A stretch of DNA of 20,459 nucleotides from Tychonema litorale BBK16 (GCF_021648855.1 NZ_JAKJHX010000093.1:1121-21579), one strand, 5' to 3'. Counted from the stretch's first letter, positions 7,918-16,520 are shown. Program-made: numbers and translations. The notes: generated by a model not told the origin, from the sequence alone.

Positions 7918-8376
7918 ATGCTAAAAAAAATATTTAGGCAACTTTCCACCTTCAGCAGTGATGAACAATTTCTGAATTTTACCAAAAGTGTAGAAGTATT
8001 AGTATCGAAAGTGTTATCTCTGGCGATGATTTTGGTGATAATCGTCAGCGTTTGCGATTTACTAATTTTTCTAACGAAAGAATTAGTGAACGACCACCAG
8101 ACTTTGTTAAAAGACACTTTATTTGTCATATTTGGTTTATTTTTAAATGTTTTAATTGCTCTAGAAATATTAGAAAATATTACAGCGTATCTAAAAAAGC
8201 ACGTCATTCAAGTAGAGTTAGTTATTGTAACTTCCTTAATCGCCGTATCACGTAAAATAATTATTCTTGACTTAGAAAAAAAAACAGCAGCCGATTTGAT
8301 CGGTTTGGCTGCCGCAATTTTCGCCCTTTCCATCAGTTATTTAATAGTCCGGTACAGCAATAAAGAAAATAATTAA
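7918..8376 (+). CDS. PsiE-family (phosphate-starvation-inducible E) membrane protein
   Basis: Small integral membrane protein of 152 aa with four hydrophobic segments at about 32-52, 64-84, 98-116 and 128-146. The motif RKIIILDLE (112-120), followed by LIGLAAAIFALSISYLIVR, is typical of the PsiE family, named for phosphate-starvation induction of the E. coli gene; the biochemical function is unknown. ATG 7918 is the only sensible start before the first membrane segment; no good ribosome binding site is visible. I see no Pho box, so phosphate control is not shown. It converges on rimM with only three bases between the stops. Confidence 0.75.
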   Translation: MLKKIFRQLSTFSSDEQFLNFTKSVEVLVSKVLSLAMILVIIVSVCDLLIFLTKELVNDHQTLLKDTLFVIFGLFLNVLIALEILENITAYLKKHVIQVELVIVTSLIAVSRKIIILDLEKKTAADLIGLAAAIFALSISYLIVRYSNKENN

Positions 8377-8379
8377 TAT

Positions 8380-9024
8380 CTAGATTTCATCCAACAAACC
8401 AGAAGGCGGCACAATTTCAATACGACCTTTTGCAAAATCAACAACCGGAACTATCTCTTTGACAAAAGGAATCAAAACCTTCTTTGTTTGCAATGGTTTA
8501 ACGCGGGGAGTTTTGTGTTTTTTGCGACGACTATCTTTGTGTTCAACTTCTACAGAGACAATTTTAGACCTTTCTGCTTCTAGAGCCGCAATTTCAGCCG
8601 GAGTTTGAACCAACTCAACTTCCAAAAGGTCATTCCCCGCCGGGATAATCTCACTGACTTTCCCCAAAAGTTCTCCCGTCAATTGGTTGAAAACCTCCAT
8701 ACCGAACAAATCTTGCACATAAAATTCATCTGGTTGGAGGTAAGGTCGATTGCTTTTTTCTACAAGCAGTTTGCAGCCACGTAGCGCCTCAGCAGCATTC
8801 CGGTCTTCCACCCCAGACACTTCTACAACATACAATCCTTTGCCCGGAATGTAGCGACCGCTCAAAAATTCGATCGGTTCCGGTTCAGTTTTATTCGGAA
8901 ACAAAAGCCACCGCTTACCCGGTTCGACAAACCTTTCCGGGAAATCGGAATCGGGATAGACTCGCACTTCCCCGTCCAAACCTTGAGCTGCTACAATAGT
9001 ACCGATTTCAATCCATTCAGACAT
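8380..9024 (-). CDS. rimM: Ribosome maturation factor RimM
   Basis: Assists late assembly of the 30S subunit by binding ribosomal protein uS19 (family knowledge). The N-terminal RimM beta-barrel opens with WIEIGTIVAAQGLDGEVRV and continues through PGKGLYVVEVSGVEDRNAAE; the PRC-barrel follows (EFYVQDLFGMEVF) and ends VLIPFVKEIVPVVDFAKGRI. At 214 aa it is longer than E. coli RimM (182 aa), mainly through a lysine/arginine-rich insert (about 150-178) within the PRC part. ATG 9024 is chosen because the family fold starts here; the open frame extends upstream only because it reads through heptamer repeats. It lies 56 bases downstream of moeA on the same strand, that gap being almost wholly a repeat array with no visible Shine-Dalgarno. 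Confidence 0.92.
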   Translation of the reverse strand: MSEWIEIGTIVAAQGLDGEVRVYPDSDFPERFVEPGKRWLLFPNKTEPEPIEFLSGRYIPGKGLYVVEVSGVEDRNAAEALRGCKLLVEKSNRPYLQPDEFYVQDLFGMEVFNQLTGELLGKVSEIIPAGNDLLEVELVQTPAEIAALEAERSKIVSVEVEHKDSRRKKHKTPRVKPLQTKKVLIPFVKEIVPVVDFAKGRIEIVPPSGLLDEI

Positions 9025-9032
9025 ATTTTTTT

Positions 9033-9081
9033 TGTTGACTGTTGACTGTTGACTGTTGACTGTTGACTGTTGAGTGTTGAC
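9033..9081. repeat. Heptamer tandem array TGTTGAC, 7 units, filling the moeA-rimM gap
   Basis: Seven consecutive units, the sixth altered to TGTTGAG, run from 9033 to 9081. The last base is also the final base of the moeA stop codon (minus strand), and the array ends 8 bases before the rimM ATG. On the moeA/rimM mRNA it reads as repeated GUCAACA. Confidence 0.95.
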
Positions 9082-10355
9082 TAATGAGTAACTTTTAAAA
9101 CTTGAACGAATTCCCCTGCTAAAACCCAAGTTTCCGTTGGTGGCAAAACTGCTAAACCAGTCGTATTGGCGAGGTTAATTAAATTCGCTGAATTTTGGCT
9201 ACCCTTGGCAGATTCAAATTCCCACACTCCTGCAACTAAATGTAGTTTACCCCAAACATAGGTTTCGCGCTGACCGTGCGATCGCAATTCAACCTTACAT
9301 CGAGCCCGTACCAACTCCGGCCCCCAAGCATCCGAGCCCAATCCAGAAATCCTTCTCAAAGCAGGCACCACAAACCGCCAACAACATACTAACGCTGAAA
9401 CAGGATTTCCCGGCAAACCAAAATAGAGACAATCAGAACCCAAATTCGGCATATCAGATTTTTCACTATTTCTTTTAAACGTAGCAACTGTTAAAGGCTT
9501 TCCCGGTTTAATTGCCACAGCACGAATGTGAATCTTTCCTCCCAAATTCGCCAATATTTTCTCAACATAATCATATTCTCCTACCGAAACTCCACCAGTA
9601 GAAAGCACCACATCTGCTGTTTCAACAGCCTGGGCAATTGCCTTTGTTAGTTCCTGCTGATTATCTGGAACTATCCCCAATCTGATGACTTCACATCCCA
9701 TTTGCGTCAACAAAACAGTTAAAGCATACTGGTTTGAGTCTACCAGTTTACCCGGTGACAAAAGTTGGTCTGGTGATACCAATTCGTCACCAGTTGAAAA
9801 AATTGCCACGCGCACCCGCCGATAAACCGGAACTTGAATACACTGTGCGGTTGCTAACACTGCCATTTCCGAGGCATTGATGATAGTACCCGGATTTAGC
9901 AAAGGCGTTCCTGCTTGATAAAAAGCACCTTTATGCCTGACAAATGCTTGGGGTTTTTCAGGAGAAACCAGGATAAAAATGCGATCGCCCTCTCGCCCAG
10001 TTTCCTCCTGCATTACCACCGTATCAGCACCCGCAGGCATCACAGCACCCGTAAAAATCCGCGCTGCTTGCCCCGGTTGTATAGTATGTTGAGGCTGATA
10101 TCCGGCTGGAATCTCTTCAACTATGTCAAGTGCGATCGGTTTTTCGGCGCTACAGTTTTCCACATCCCCAAACCGCACCGCGTACCCATCCATTGCAGAG
10201 TTATCCCAATAGGGAAAATCCAGGGAACTGGTCACTGATGCCGCCAAAATTCGCCCCGATGCTGCCAACAAGTCTACAGTTTCTAGATCCCGCTGATTGT
10301 CGAGGGGTTGCGCCAAATTTAGAATGATAGATTCTGCTTCTTGTACTGACAGCAT
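9081..10355 (-). CDS. moeA: Molybdopterin molybdotransferase MoeA
   Basis: Inserts molybdenum into adenylated molybdopterin in the last common step of molybdenum cofactor synthesis. At 424 aa it has normal MoeA length. Family motifs in order: DNSAMDGYA (51-59), GAVMPAGADTVVMQEE (103-118), STGDEL (187-192), GGVSVGEYD (254-262), KPGKPL (283-288) and LPGNPVSAL (314-322). ATG 10355 has AGGA about 11 bases upstream. rimM follows on the same strand across a heptamer array, so both may share a transcript. The cofactor is needed by NarB, encoded about 2 kb away on the other strand. A short insert at 295-307 before YFGLPGNP looks like lineage variation. Confidence 0.95.
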   Translation of the reverse strand: MLSVQEAESIILNLAQPLDNQRDLETVDLLAASGRILAASVTSSLDFPYWDNSAMDGYAVRFGDVENCSAEKPIALDIVEEIPAGYQPQHTIQPGQAARIFTGAVMPAGADTVVMQEETGREGDRIFILVSPEKPQAFVRHKGAFYQAGTPLLNPGTIINASEMAVLATAQCIQVPVYRRVRVAIFSTGDELVSPDQLLSPGKLVDSNQYALTVLLTQMGCEVIRLGIVPDNQQELTKAIAQAVETADVVLSTGGVSVGEYDYVEKILANLGGKIHIRAVAIKPGKPLTVATFKRNSEKSDMPNLGSDCLYFGLPGNPVSALVCCWRFVVPALRRISGLGSDAWGPELVRARCKVELRSHGQRETYVWGKLHLVAGVWEFESAKGSQNSANLINLANTTGLAVLPPTETWVLAGEFVQVLKVTH

Positions 10356-10606
10356 GACTGTTTTCTTCCTCTGATAACACTCTAATTAGTTTAGCAAAAT
10401 AGCAGAGATAGTGGTAATATATTTTTCTTGTGCTACTGTAAATAGGAGTAAGTTTTCTGATTGACAACTAATTATAGTTATGTGATACAATAGCAAAAAC
10501 AACGAAAAATTATCAACTCAAAACCTTTTTAACACATTAATATTTACAGCATCTCCATCGTCTTTCATCTGCGTCCAAAAAATACAACGCATCCTGAGAA
10601 AATACC

Positions 10607-11185
10607 ATGATAGCAGCCACCATCAACTTTAATGCGATCGCCAAAATAACCGACGACCAGTTTTATGTACTGTGTCGCGAAAATCCCGATGTCAAATTTG
10701 AACGCAATGCCCAAGGAGAGATAATCATTATGACACCCACAGGAGGAGAAACCGGAAGTTACAATTCAGAAATCAATGCTGATTTTGTGTTTTGGAACCG
10801 ACAAACCAAACTGGGAATTTGTTTCGATTCTTCAACTTGCTTCAAATTGCCCAGCGGTGCAAATCGTTCTCCCGATGTTTCTTGGATAAAGAAAGAAAGA
10901 TGGGATGCACTCACTCCCGAACAAAAACAGAAATTTCCGCCGATTGCGCCAGATTTTGTCTTAGATTTAATGTCGCCGACAGATAGTCTAAAAGACACTC
11001 AAGACAAAATGCAAGAATACATGAATAACCAAGTAAAATTAGGTTGGTTAATTAATCGCAAAACCCGCCGAGTCGAAATCTATCGCCAAGGACAAGAAGT
11101 AGAAATACTGGAATCTCCGGTAGAACTGTCAGGAGAAGATATTTTGCCCGGTTTCGTGCTAAACTTGCGATCGCTGTGGACGTAA
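10607..11185 (+). CDS. Uma2-family (DUF820) putative PD-(D/E)XK endonuclease
   Basis: 192-aa member of the Uma2 family, strongly expanded in cyanobacteria with a restriction-endonuclease-like fold; cellular role unknown. Recognised from KFERNAQGEIIIMTPTGGET (30-49), the catalytic-type Asp90 in RSPDVSWI, the second motif PDFVLDLMSPTD (115-126), and the YMNNQVKLGWLINRKTRRVEIY segment. The usual acidic residue of the second motif is Glu; here Asp120 takes its place, conservative but possibly weakening metal binding. ATG 10607 is a natural start; no clear ribosome binding site. It stands alone between moeA (divergent) and cobO, 137 bases upstream of cobO. Confidence 0.88.
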   Translation: MIAATINFNAIAKITDDQFYVLCRENPDVKFERNAQGEIIIMTPTGGETGSYNSEINADFVFWNRQTKLGICFDSSTCFKLPSGANRSPDVSWIKKERWDALTPEQKQKFPPIAPDFVLDLMSPTDSLKDTQDKMQEYMNNQVKLGWLINRKTRRVEIYRQGQEVEILESPVELSGEDILPGFVLNLRSLWT

Positions 11186-11322
11186 TACCTGAGATCGCAG
11201 CAGTTATTCACCGGAGTTACCCAATTGCACTATTAGTAAAGTAAGCTGCGTCAGAATCATATTTTTTTAACGACTGCTATATAACTCCGCCTGACACACC
11301 TTACAACTTAAAACAAAATCCT

Positions 11323-11958
11323 ATGGAAACTAATACCGAAACCACTACAACTACTGGCTTAACTGCCGAGCAACACAAACAGAAAATGCAGCGCCGCCAA
11401 GAAGTGCAATCTGAGCGCATCGCTAACTCCTCGAAAGAAAAAGGTTTAGTGATTGTCAATACTGGTAACGGGAAAGGCAAAACTACGGCGGCTTTGGGAA
11501 TGGTAGTGCGATCGCTCGGTCATGGATACCGCGTTGCCATAGTACAATTTATCAAGGGAGCTTGGGAGCCCGCCGAAAAAGCCGTTTTTCAGATGTGGGA
11601 AAATCAGTTAGAGTTTCATGCAATGGGAGAAGGCTTTACCTGGGATACGCAAGACCGAGACAGAGATATCGAAACTGCTCAAAAAGCGTGGGATAAAGCT
11701 CTAACTTTTATCTGCAATCCCGAATTTAGATTAGTCGTTTTAGATGAAGTTAACATAGCATTAAAACTGGGTTATTTGCAACCAGAGCAAGTCCTAGCAG
11801 GGTTAGACCAAAAACCTGAAGAAACTCACGTTATTCTAACAGGCCGAGGTGCACCTCCTACACTCATTGAACGTGCCGATTTGGTGACAGAAATGACTTT
11901 AGTCAAGCATCCATTCCGAGAACAAGGAATCAAAGCACAACCAGGTATTGAGTATTAA
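11323..11958 (+). CDS. cobO: Cob(I)yrinic acid a,c-diamide adenosyltransferase (CobO/BtuR type)
   Basis: Transfers the adenosyl group of ATP to cobalt of corrinoids, giving adenosylated intermediates of coenzyme B12. 211 aa, usual for CobO/BtuR/CobA-type enzymes. The P-loop GNGKGKTTAA (48-57) follows VIVNT; other conserved parts are VQFIKGAWEPAE (74-85), GEGFTWDTQD (102-111), the Walker-B-like VVLDEVNIALKLGYL (138-152) and VILTGRGAPPTLIERADLVTEM. The N-terminal 40 residues, rich in Thr and basic residues, are typical of the longer CobO forms. ATG 11323 is chosen as the first in-frame ATG; no Shine-Dalgarno is obvious. A hairpin with T run overlaps its 3' end. Confidence 0.95.
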   Translation: METNTETTTTTGLTAEQHKQKMQRRQEVQSERIANSSKEKGLVIVNTGNGKGKTTAALGMVVRSLGHGYRVAIVQFIKGAWEPAEKAVFQMWENQLEFHAMGEGFTWDTQDRDRDIETAQKAWDKALTFICNPEFRLVVLDEVNIALKLGYLQPEQVLAGLDQKPEETHVILTGRGAPPTLIERADLVTEMTLVKHPFREQGIKAQPGIEY

Positions 11959-11987
11959 TAAATGTTGGATCAATACTTGAATTTTTT
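11942..11987 (+). terminator. Terminator overlapping the cobO stop codon
   Basis: CAGGTATTG (11942-11950) pairs with CAATACTTG (11971-11979) over 9 bases including one G-U, followed by six Ts at 11982-11987. The left arm lies inside the cobO coding end, so this terminator is built into the gene tail. Confidence 0.6.
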
Positions 11988-12006
11988 AATCCCCCAATCC
12001 TCCAAT

Positions 12007-12034
12007 CCAAAATCTAAAATCCAAAATCTAAAAT
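12007..12034. repeat. Heptamer array CYAAAAT-type, 4 units with alternating C/T
   Basis: CCAAAAT, CTAAAAT, CCAAAAT and CTAAAAT occur in succession at 12007-12034. The regular alternation suggests a 14-bp unit duplicated from a 7-bp one. It lies between the convergent ends of cobO and the kinase gene. Confidence 0.8.
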
Positions 12035-12037
12035 CGA

Positions 12038-14581
12038 CTATGAGCCTGCTGATAACATTAATGTAAATATTGACCCCTTACCCAGCTCGCTCTCCACAGT
12101 AATTTCTCCCCCCAACATCTCAGCGTATTTCTGGGCTATTGCCAAACCCAAACCAGTGCCTCCGTACTTGCGGGTAGTGGAAGCATCAGCTTGGGTAAAA
12201 GGCTGAAATAACTTCTGTACCTGTTCCGCAGTCATCCCAATCCCAGTATCGGTACACTTAAAAATTAAATATTCATAACCCCAACTATTTTCCTCGTTTT
12301 TAATTCTTTCAACGCTCAGTGTAACTGTCCCATTCTTTGTAAACTTAGCTGCATTGCTGAGTAAATTCAGCAAAATCTGAATTAATTTAGTTTGGTCAGA
12401 TTTGATGGAACCAATATTAGCAATATACTCAATATTCAGGCGATTGGTATTTCGTAAAAATAAAGGCTCAACAGTTGTTTTTACTTGTTTAATTGCTGCC
12501 GACAGGTCAAAAGTTTCTAAGATAAGTTCCATGCGGCCTGCTTCAATTTTTGATAAATCGAGAATATCGTTGATTAATCCTAATAAATGATGCCCTGCAT
12601 TATGAATTTTTTCCAAATCAATAACAAACTCATCTTCTCCCAAATCCAAGGCATCTTCTTGCAGAATTTCGCTGTACCCAATAATCGCATTTAGAGGAGT
12701 TCGTAGTTCGTGGCTCATGTTAGCCAAAAACTGACTTTTAGCAAGATTAGCTGCTTCCGCTGCTTCCTTCGCTTTGTACAATTCTGCGTCAGCCTGTAAG
12801 CGAACGGTTACGTCGTGGGCTAATACCAGTTTTGCATTGTGACCATCAAAAATCATTGAGTAAGAAGTAATTTCTACATCAATAATTGTGAGATTTTTCT
12901 TTTGATGTCGCCACAGACGGGTCAAGTCAACATCTGAGTCTACTTTAGATATCTTTTCTAACAATAAGGGAATATCTTCAGGGGGGCGAATGTCCGCAAT
13001 CGTCATGGTGAGAAACTCGTCACGAGTGTAGCCATAGTGTTCGATAGCAGCCTGATTGACGGCTATAAATTCGAGAGTTTCTAAGTCGTAAACCCACATC
13101 GGATGAGGATTATTCTTAAATAATAGTCTGTAACGTTCCTCGGAAGCTCGCAATTCGGCTTCGGCTTGTTTGCGTTCTGTAATGTCGCGGACAACTGTGC
13201 AGATAATCTCGCGGCCACCGTAGGAAATCACGCTGGCGCTGACTTCTACATCGACGCAGGAACCGTCTCGGCGGCGGTAGAGAACTTCGCCAATTCTAAA
13301 TTTTTTCTCGGCTAGCAGTAACTGGGTATTGCTGTCAATTAAGTCTTGAGAGTAAGCGACGATATCGTAAATAGTTAGTTGCGATATCGCATCGGCGCTG
13401 TAATTGAGCAAGTTTCTAAAAGCGGTATTAGCTTCCAAAAGACATTGGGTTTTAGCATCCCATAGAAAAATACACTCTGTAGCTTGCTCGACTACGGCTC
13501 GGTAGCGGGCTTTCTCATCAATTTGTTCGTTTTCAGCGATCGCGATCGCGCTTAGCATTCCGTTGATAGTATAAGCAAGGTCGGACAACTCATCTTCACC
13601 AGTCACCGGCAGTCTGAGGGACAAGTCTTGGCTGGCGCTGATCCGGTTGACCCCTTTTGCTAAATCGCTCAGCCGAGACAACACTAGATACTCCAGTAGT
13701 AGGAGAGTACAGCCGATAAAGCCGATTCCCGCTAAGCCTACAGATACCAGAAGATATAGCAGACTGGTTTGACCTTGGCGATATATTTCTCTGGGGATAT
13801 CGACGCGCAACAGCAGCGCAGGTTGGTTGTAAATATCGTTGACTAAAGCGTAACCCGCGATCGCATTTTCGCTCAAAGCACGTACCAAAATCGGTTTCTT
13901 TGCGGACAATTGCTGTCGCACCTTTTGGAAATCAGCAGGTAACTTAGGCTCATTCACCCTGTGTACAATCAGCGGTAGGCGAGTGATTTGAGAAAGCTTG
14001 GTAATGCCAGTGGCGTCCAAATTGCGCCCAAACACCAATGTTCCTCGAATTGGGCCCGTATTTTTAGTAGTGACAATTGGTCGCGAACTAATCAGCATTA
14101 CACCCGATGGAAGCAGCATGATACCAGCGAGGCTGCTGTCGGGATTAGGGTGCTGCAATATCCGGTCATTTAGATAAATGTGCTGTTTTAGTGCCTCTGG
14201 AACAGGTGTTAATTTTAGGGTTTCTCTGTCTAAACCTGTACCATAAACAATCTTGCCATAAGTATTGACAAATACGGCTATATTCACTCTCAAATTAGCT
14301 AGTCCTTCTGGAACCAAATTTGACCCAATGAATTCTTTGTTACGGTTTTGAATAAAAGTATAGGTATCATCCCATGCTGACCAGTCTGCAAAGCGGGAGT
14401 TGAAGTCATCTGCGGTTTGAGTGAACACATTTAGCACTCCTTGGACAACCTGAGTCGCTTCTTGTTCCTCGGCTTTGACGAGGCTACGCAAAAGGATGGT
14501 TGAGGATGTGGCGTAAAGAATGCCAGTCAATCCCGCAATGGTAATGCCAACTATGGATAATGTCTTCCGACGCAGTTTCAT
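12038..14581 (-). CDS. Membrane sensor histidine kinase (CHASE4, HAMP, PAS, PAS, HisKA, HATPase)
   Basis: Senses an unknown extracytoplasmic signal and autophosphorylates on His. 847 aa from ATG 14581: membrane segment about 8-31; CHASE4 sensor about 40-265 (FADWSAWDDTY at 65-75, LISSRPI, GTLVFGR); second membrane segment about 273-297; HAMP about 298-350; PAS 1 about 355-475 with VVRDITERKQAE; PAS 2 about 480-600; HisKA with His624 in NMSHELRTPLN; HATPase with N box LLNLLSNAAKF, G1 DTGIGM, F box FQPFTQAD and G2 GGTGLGLA. There is no receiver domain and no response regulator gene beside it, so its partner lies elsewhere. A TTG 36 bases upstream is an alternative start. Confidence 0.93.
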   Translation of the reverse strand: MKLRRKTLSIVGITIAGLTGILYATSSTILLRSLVKAEEQEATQVVQGVLNVFTQTADDFNSRFADWSAWDDTYTFIQNRNKEFIGSNLVPEGLANLRVNIAVFVNTYGKIVYGTGLDRETLKLTPVPEALKQHIYLNDRILQHPNPDSSLAGIMLLPSGVMLISSRPIVTTKNTGPIRGTLVFGRNLDATGITKLSQITRLPLIVHRVNEPKLPADFQKVRQQLSAKKPILVRALSENAIAGYALVNDIYNQPALLLRVDIPREIYRQGQTSLLYLLVSVGLAGIGFIGCTLLLLEYLVLSRLSDLAKGVNRISASQDLSLRLPVTGEDELSDLAYTINGMLSAIAIAENEQIDEKARYRAVVEQATECIFLWDAKTQCLLEANTAFRNLLNYSADAISQLTIYDIVAYSQDLIDSNTQLLLAEKKFRIGEVLYRRRDGSCVDVEVSASVISYGGREIICTVVRDITERKQAEAELRASEERYRLLFKNNPHPMWVYDLETLEFIAVNQAAIEHYGYTRDEFLTMTIADIRPPEDIPLLLEKISKVDSDVDLTRLWRHQKKNLTIIDVEITSYSMIFDGHNAKLVLAHDVTVRLQADAELYKAKEAAEAANLAKSQFLANMSHELRTPLNAIIGYSEILQEDALDLGEDEFVIDLEKIHNAGHHLLGLINDILDLSKIEAGRMELILETFDLSAAIKQVKTTVEPLFLRNTNRLNIEYIANIGSIKSDQTKLIQILLNLLSNAAKFTKNGTVTLSVERIKNEENSWGYEYLIFKCTDTGIGMTAEQVQKLFQPFTQADASTTRKYGGTGLGLAIAQKYAEMLGGEITVESELGKGSIFTLMLSAGS

Positions 14582-14649
14582 GTTGCCGAGTATAGTTTTT
14601 CCGTCTGAAAGTTTCAACTTAGGAGCAACTGTAGCGCAGTTATAGCAAC

Positions 14650-14765
14650 CGCCAAGGTGGTTAAAGGATTTATTGGTAACTGAACCATTCTACCCTTCGA
14701 CTACGCTCAGGGAACGATGACCTAAGCACCTTGGCGACTGCTGGCTGTAGTTGAACGACTGCTGG
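14650..14765. repeat. Intergenic composite repeat with 10-bp inverted arms
   Basis: Arms 14650-14659 and 14727-14736 (core GCCAAGGTG / CACCTTGGC) are perfect inverse complements flanking a core that contains CCCTTCGACTACGCTCAGGG (14693-14712), a sequence style common between genes in Oscillatoriales. CGACTGCTGG then occurs twice (14735-14744, 14756-14765). It lies upstream of the kinase start. Confidence 0.55.
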
Positions 14766-14856
14766 TTTGTCAAAGTCTGACTTGTTAAGTAGTATACAGG
14801 TTTGATATTCTGATTTTAGGCATGGCGATGGGAGTTATTTCTGCGGATAAAGGGCG

Positions 14857-15375
14857 TTATTTTCCCCATACTTCGCCTTGATGAGCTGTTTTGCAAATAC
14901 CCAGGATGCGTCTATCGTTTTCGCTGACGGTGGGGATTGGGTAATATTGTTGCAGATTTACGGAGTAGGGAGAGGTAGTGCCGTCGTAAGTGTCTACTAC
15001 GGTTAAATTTAATTGAGTTAGGTCTACATTACCGTAAAAACAGTAAAAAGCGGACTGAGGTAGGTAAAAAGCGCCGACTACCTTACCCTGTCGCACTTCA
15101 AATACAAAATACTCTTGTTTAATTTGGTCGGGTTTGGCAGATTGACCGTAGAGGTAAATACCTGTTTTTAGGTGAATGCTAGCGGAATTGGGGGCTGAAG
15201 TTGGGAGAGTCCGATCGCTCAAAACCGATTTTAACTTGAAAAGCTGCGCGACCTTTGGATTTTTCCAGGCAATCAAGAGCTCCTTCGCGGGGAATATGGC
15301 GCTGATTTTGGTGGGCGAGAGGGCAAGTGCGATCGCAAATACTTCTAAACTACATTTCAATAGGCTGCTACGCAT
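14857..15375 (-). CDS. Exported hypothetical protein
   Basis: 172 aa with a signal-like N-terminus: basic start MRSSLLK, hydrophobic stretch to about residue 22 and Ala-rich possible cleavage site near 24-30. The mature part holds two probable beta-rich blocks (LKTGIYLYGQSAKPDQIKQE, then YFVFEVRQGKVVGAFYLPQS) and a conserved-looking end (DRRILGICKTA). I do not recognise a domain of known function; it has the look of a cyanobacteria-specific protein. ATG 15375 is the only start before the hydrophobic stretch. It lies downstream of the sigma factor gene on the same strand, separated by a perfect hairpin, so it is either terminated from that transcript or expressed by read-through. Confidence 0.7.
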   Translation of the reverse strand: MRSSLLKCSLEVFAIALALSPTKISAIFPAKELLIAWKNPKVAQLFKLKSVLSDRTLPTSAPNSASIHLKTGIYLYGQSAKPDQIKQEYFVFEVRQGKVVGAFYLPQSAFYCFYGNVDLTQLNLTVVDTYDGTTSPYSVNLQQYYPIPTVSENDRRILGICKTAHQGEVWGK

Positions 15376-15397
15376 ATAAGTTGCCTGTTATTGCTAG

Positions 15398-15441
15398 CTA
15401 AAAAGAGTTTAGATTTTGAGGGAAATCTAAACTCTTTTTAG
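15398..15441 (-). terminator. Perfect 19-bp hairpin just after the sigma factor gene
   Basis: Arms 15398-15416 and 15423-15441 are perfect inverse complements with a 6-base loop, placed 3 bases after the sigma factor stop. On the minus-strand transcript the descending arm ends in CTCTTTTTAG, so the T run is part of the stem. It is nearly symmetric and could work in both directions. It lies 22 bases before the start of the exported protein gene. Confidence 0.75.
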
Positions 15442-15444
15442 TTG

Positions 15445-16449
15445 CTAGCTAGCCAAGTATTCTCGGACTTGAGATTGCCGACGGCGCAGGTGGGCGAGGG
15501 CTTGATGTTCTAGTTGCCTAACTCGTTCCCGGCTAAGAGTAAGCCGTTCTCCGACTTTTGCTAGAGACATTTCGATGCCGTCTTCTAAGCCGAAGCGCAG
15601 AATTATGACATCTCGTTGCTGAGGAGTAAGTTCTGATATCAAAGTATCGAGGTCTTGTCGCAATAATTCTGAAGTAATGTAATTGTCTGGAGATGCGGTT
15701 TCATCTTCTAGAAGTTCTTGCAGTTCGGTATCTTGGTTGTCTCCTACCCGTAAGTCCAGGGAAACTGGATGCCTAGACATCAGTAGATATTCCCTAATTT
15801 GGGAAGGGTGAAGTTCCAAGACGGAGGCAATTTCTGCCGGTGTGGGAGAACGACCAAACTGCTGGGTAAGTTCCCGCTGTACTTTTTTGATTTTGTTGAG
15901 TTTTTCGGTGATGTGAATGGGTAATCGAATGGTGCGGGCGTGTTGGGCGATCGCACGAGTGATTGCTTGCCGAATCCACCAGTAGGCGTAGGTAGAAAAT
16001 TTGTATCCCCGCATCGGGTCAAATTTTTCGACTCCTCGTTCTAAACCGAGGGTGCCTTCTTGAATTAAATCCAAGAATTCCATGTTGCGTTTCTGGTATT
16101 TTTTGGCGATCGCGACTACTAGACGCAAATTCGCTTCAATCATCTTCTTTTTGGCGCGCCGTCCTACTTGCAAAATCCGGGTCAGTTCAGCTTCGGTCAA
16201 CTCCATTTCAGCCGCCCACTCTTCGGGGGTGAGATCCCGCTGCCATTCTTTAGCAAGTGCTTGTTTTGCTTCGATTAATTTCATCATTTGCTGCACTTGC
16301 TTCCCGAAAATAATCTCTTCTTCTCGTGTCAGTAGTGGCACGCGACCGATCTCGTGCAGATAGGTACGAACCGTATCCGTTGAGGAGTATTGCCGAGTGC
16401 TGGTGCGATCGGCTTTCACTGTCTTGGTTTTGGGGGTTGTGGTGGACAT
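15445..16449 (-). CDS. Group 2 RNA polymerase sigma factor (RpoD/SigA family)
   Basis: Primary-like, non-essential type sigma factor of 334 aa that redirects RNA polymerase to a set of promoters. No region 1.1. Region 1.2 is about 26-60 (TVRTYLHEIGRVPLLTREEE); region 2 about 103-175 (NLRLVVAIAKKY, FLDLIQEGTLGLERGVEKFD, YKFSTYAYWWIRQAITRAI); region 3 about 180-255; region 4.2 about 275-325 (TPQQRDVIILRFGLEDG, LTLSRERVRQLEHQALAHLR). These identify a cyanobacterial group 2 factor, of SigB/SigD style; I cannot assign the letter. ATG 16449 begins MSTTTPKTK; an AAGGAG lies about 13 bases upstream, rather far but the only candidate. The frame is open further upstream without a better start. A hairpin at 16501-16520 lies in the probable leader. 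Confidence 0.92.
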   Translation of the reverse strand: MSTTTPKTKTVKADRTSTRQYSSTDTVRTYLHEIGRVPLLTREEEIIFGKQVQQMMKLIEAKQALAKEWQRDLTPEEWAAEMELTEAELTRILQVGRRAKKKMIEANLRLVVAIAKKYQKRNMEFLDLIQEGTLGLERGVEKFDPMRGYKFSTYAYWWIRQAITRAIAQHARTIRLPIHITEKLNKIKKVQRELTQQFGRSPTPAEIASVLELHPSQIREYLLMSRHPVSLDLRVGDNQDTELQELLEDETASPDNYITSELLRQDLDTLISELTPQQRDVIILRFGLEDGIEMSLAKVGERLTLSRERVRQLEHQALAHLRRRQSQVREYLAS

Positions 16450-16500
16450 GGTGAGTATTGCACTCCTTGTAACAACAGATAAAAAGTTGGTGATACCCTG

Positions 16501-16520
16501 TCCCACTTTTGCAAGTGGGA
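16501..16520 (-). promoter_or_regulatory. Leader hairpin upstream of the sigma factor gene
   Basis: TCCCACTT (16501-16508) and AAGTGGGA (16513-16520) form a perfect 8-bp stem with a 4-base loop, 52 bases before the sigma start codon. There is no T tract. It is a candidate mRNA leader structure or operator. Confidence 0.45.

Noticed and set aside
9915..10467. Frames antisense to or overlapping moeA
   Set aside because: Shadows of moeA with no recognisable features.
11186..11322. Cobalamin riboswitch before cobO
   Set aside because: I looked for the conserved B12-box type sequence and a terminator stem and saw neither.
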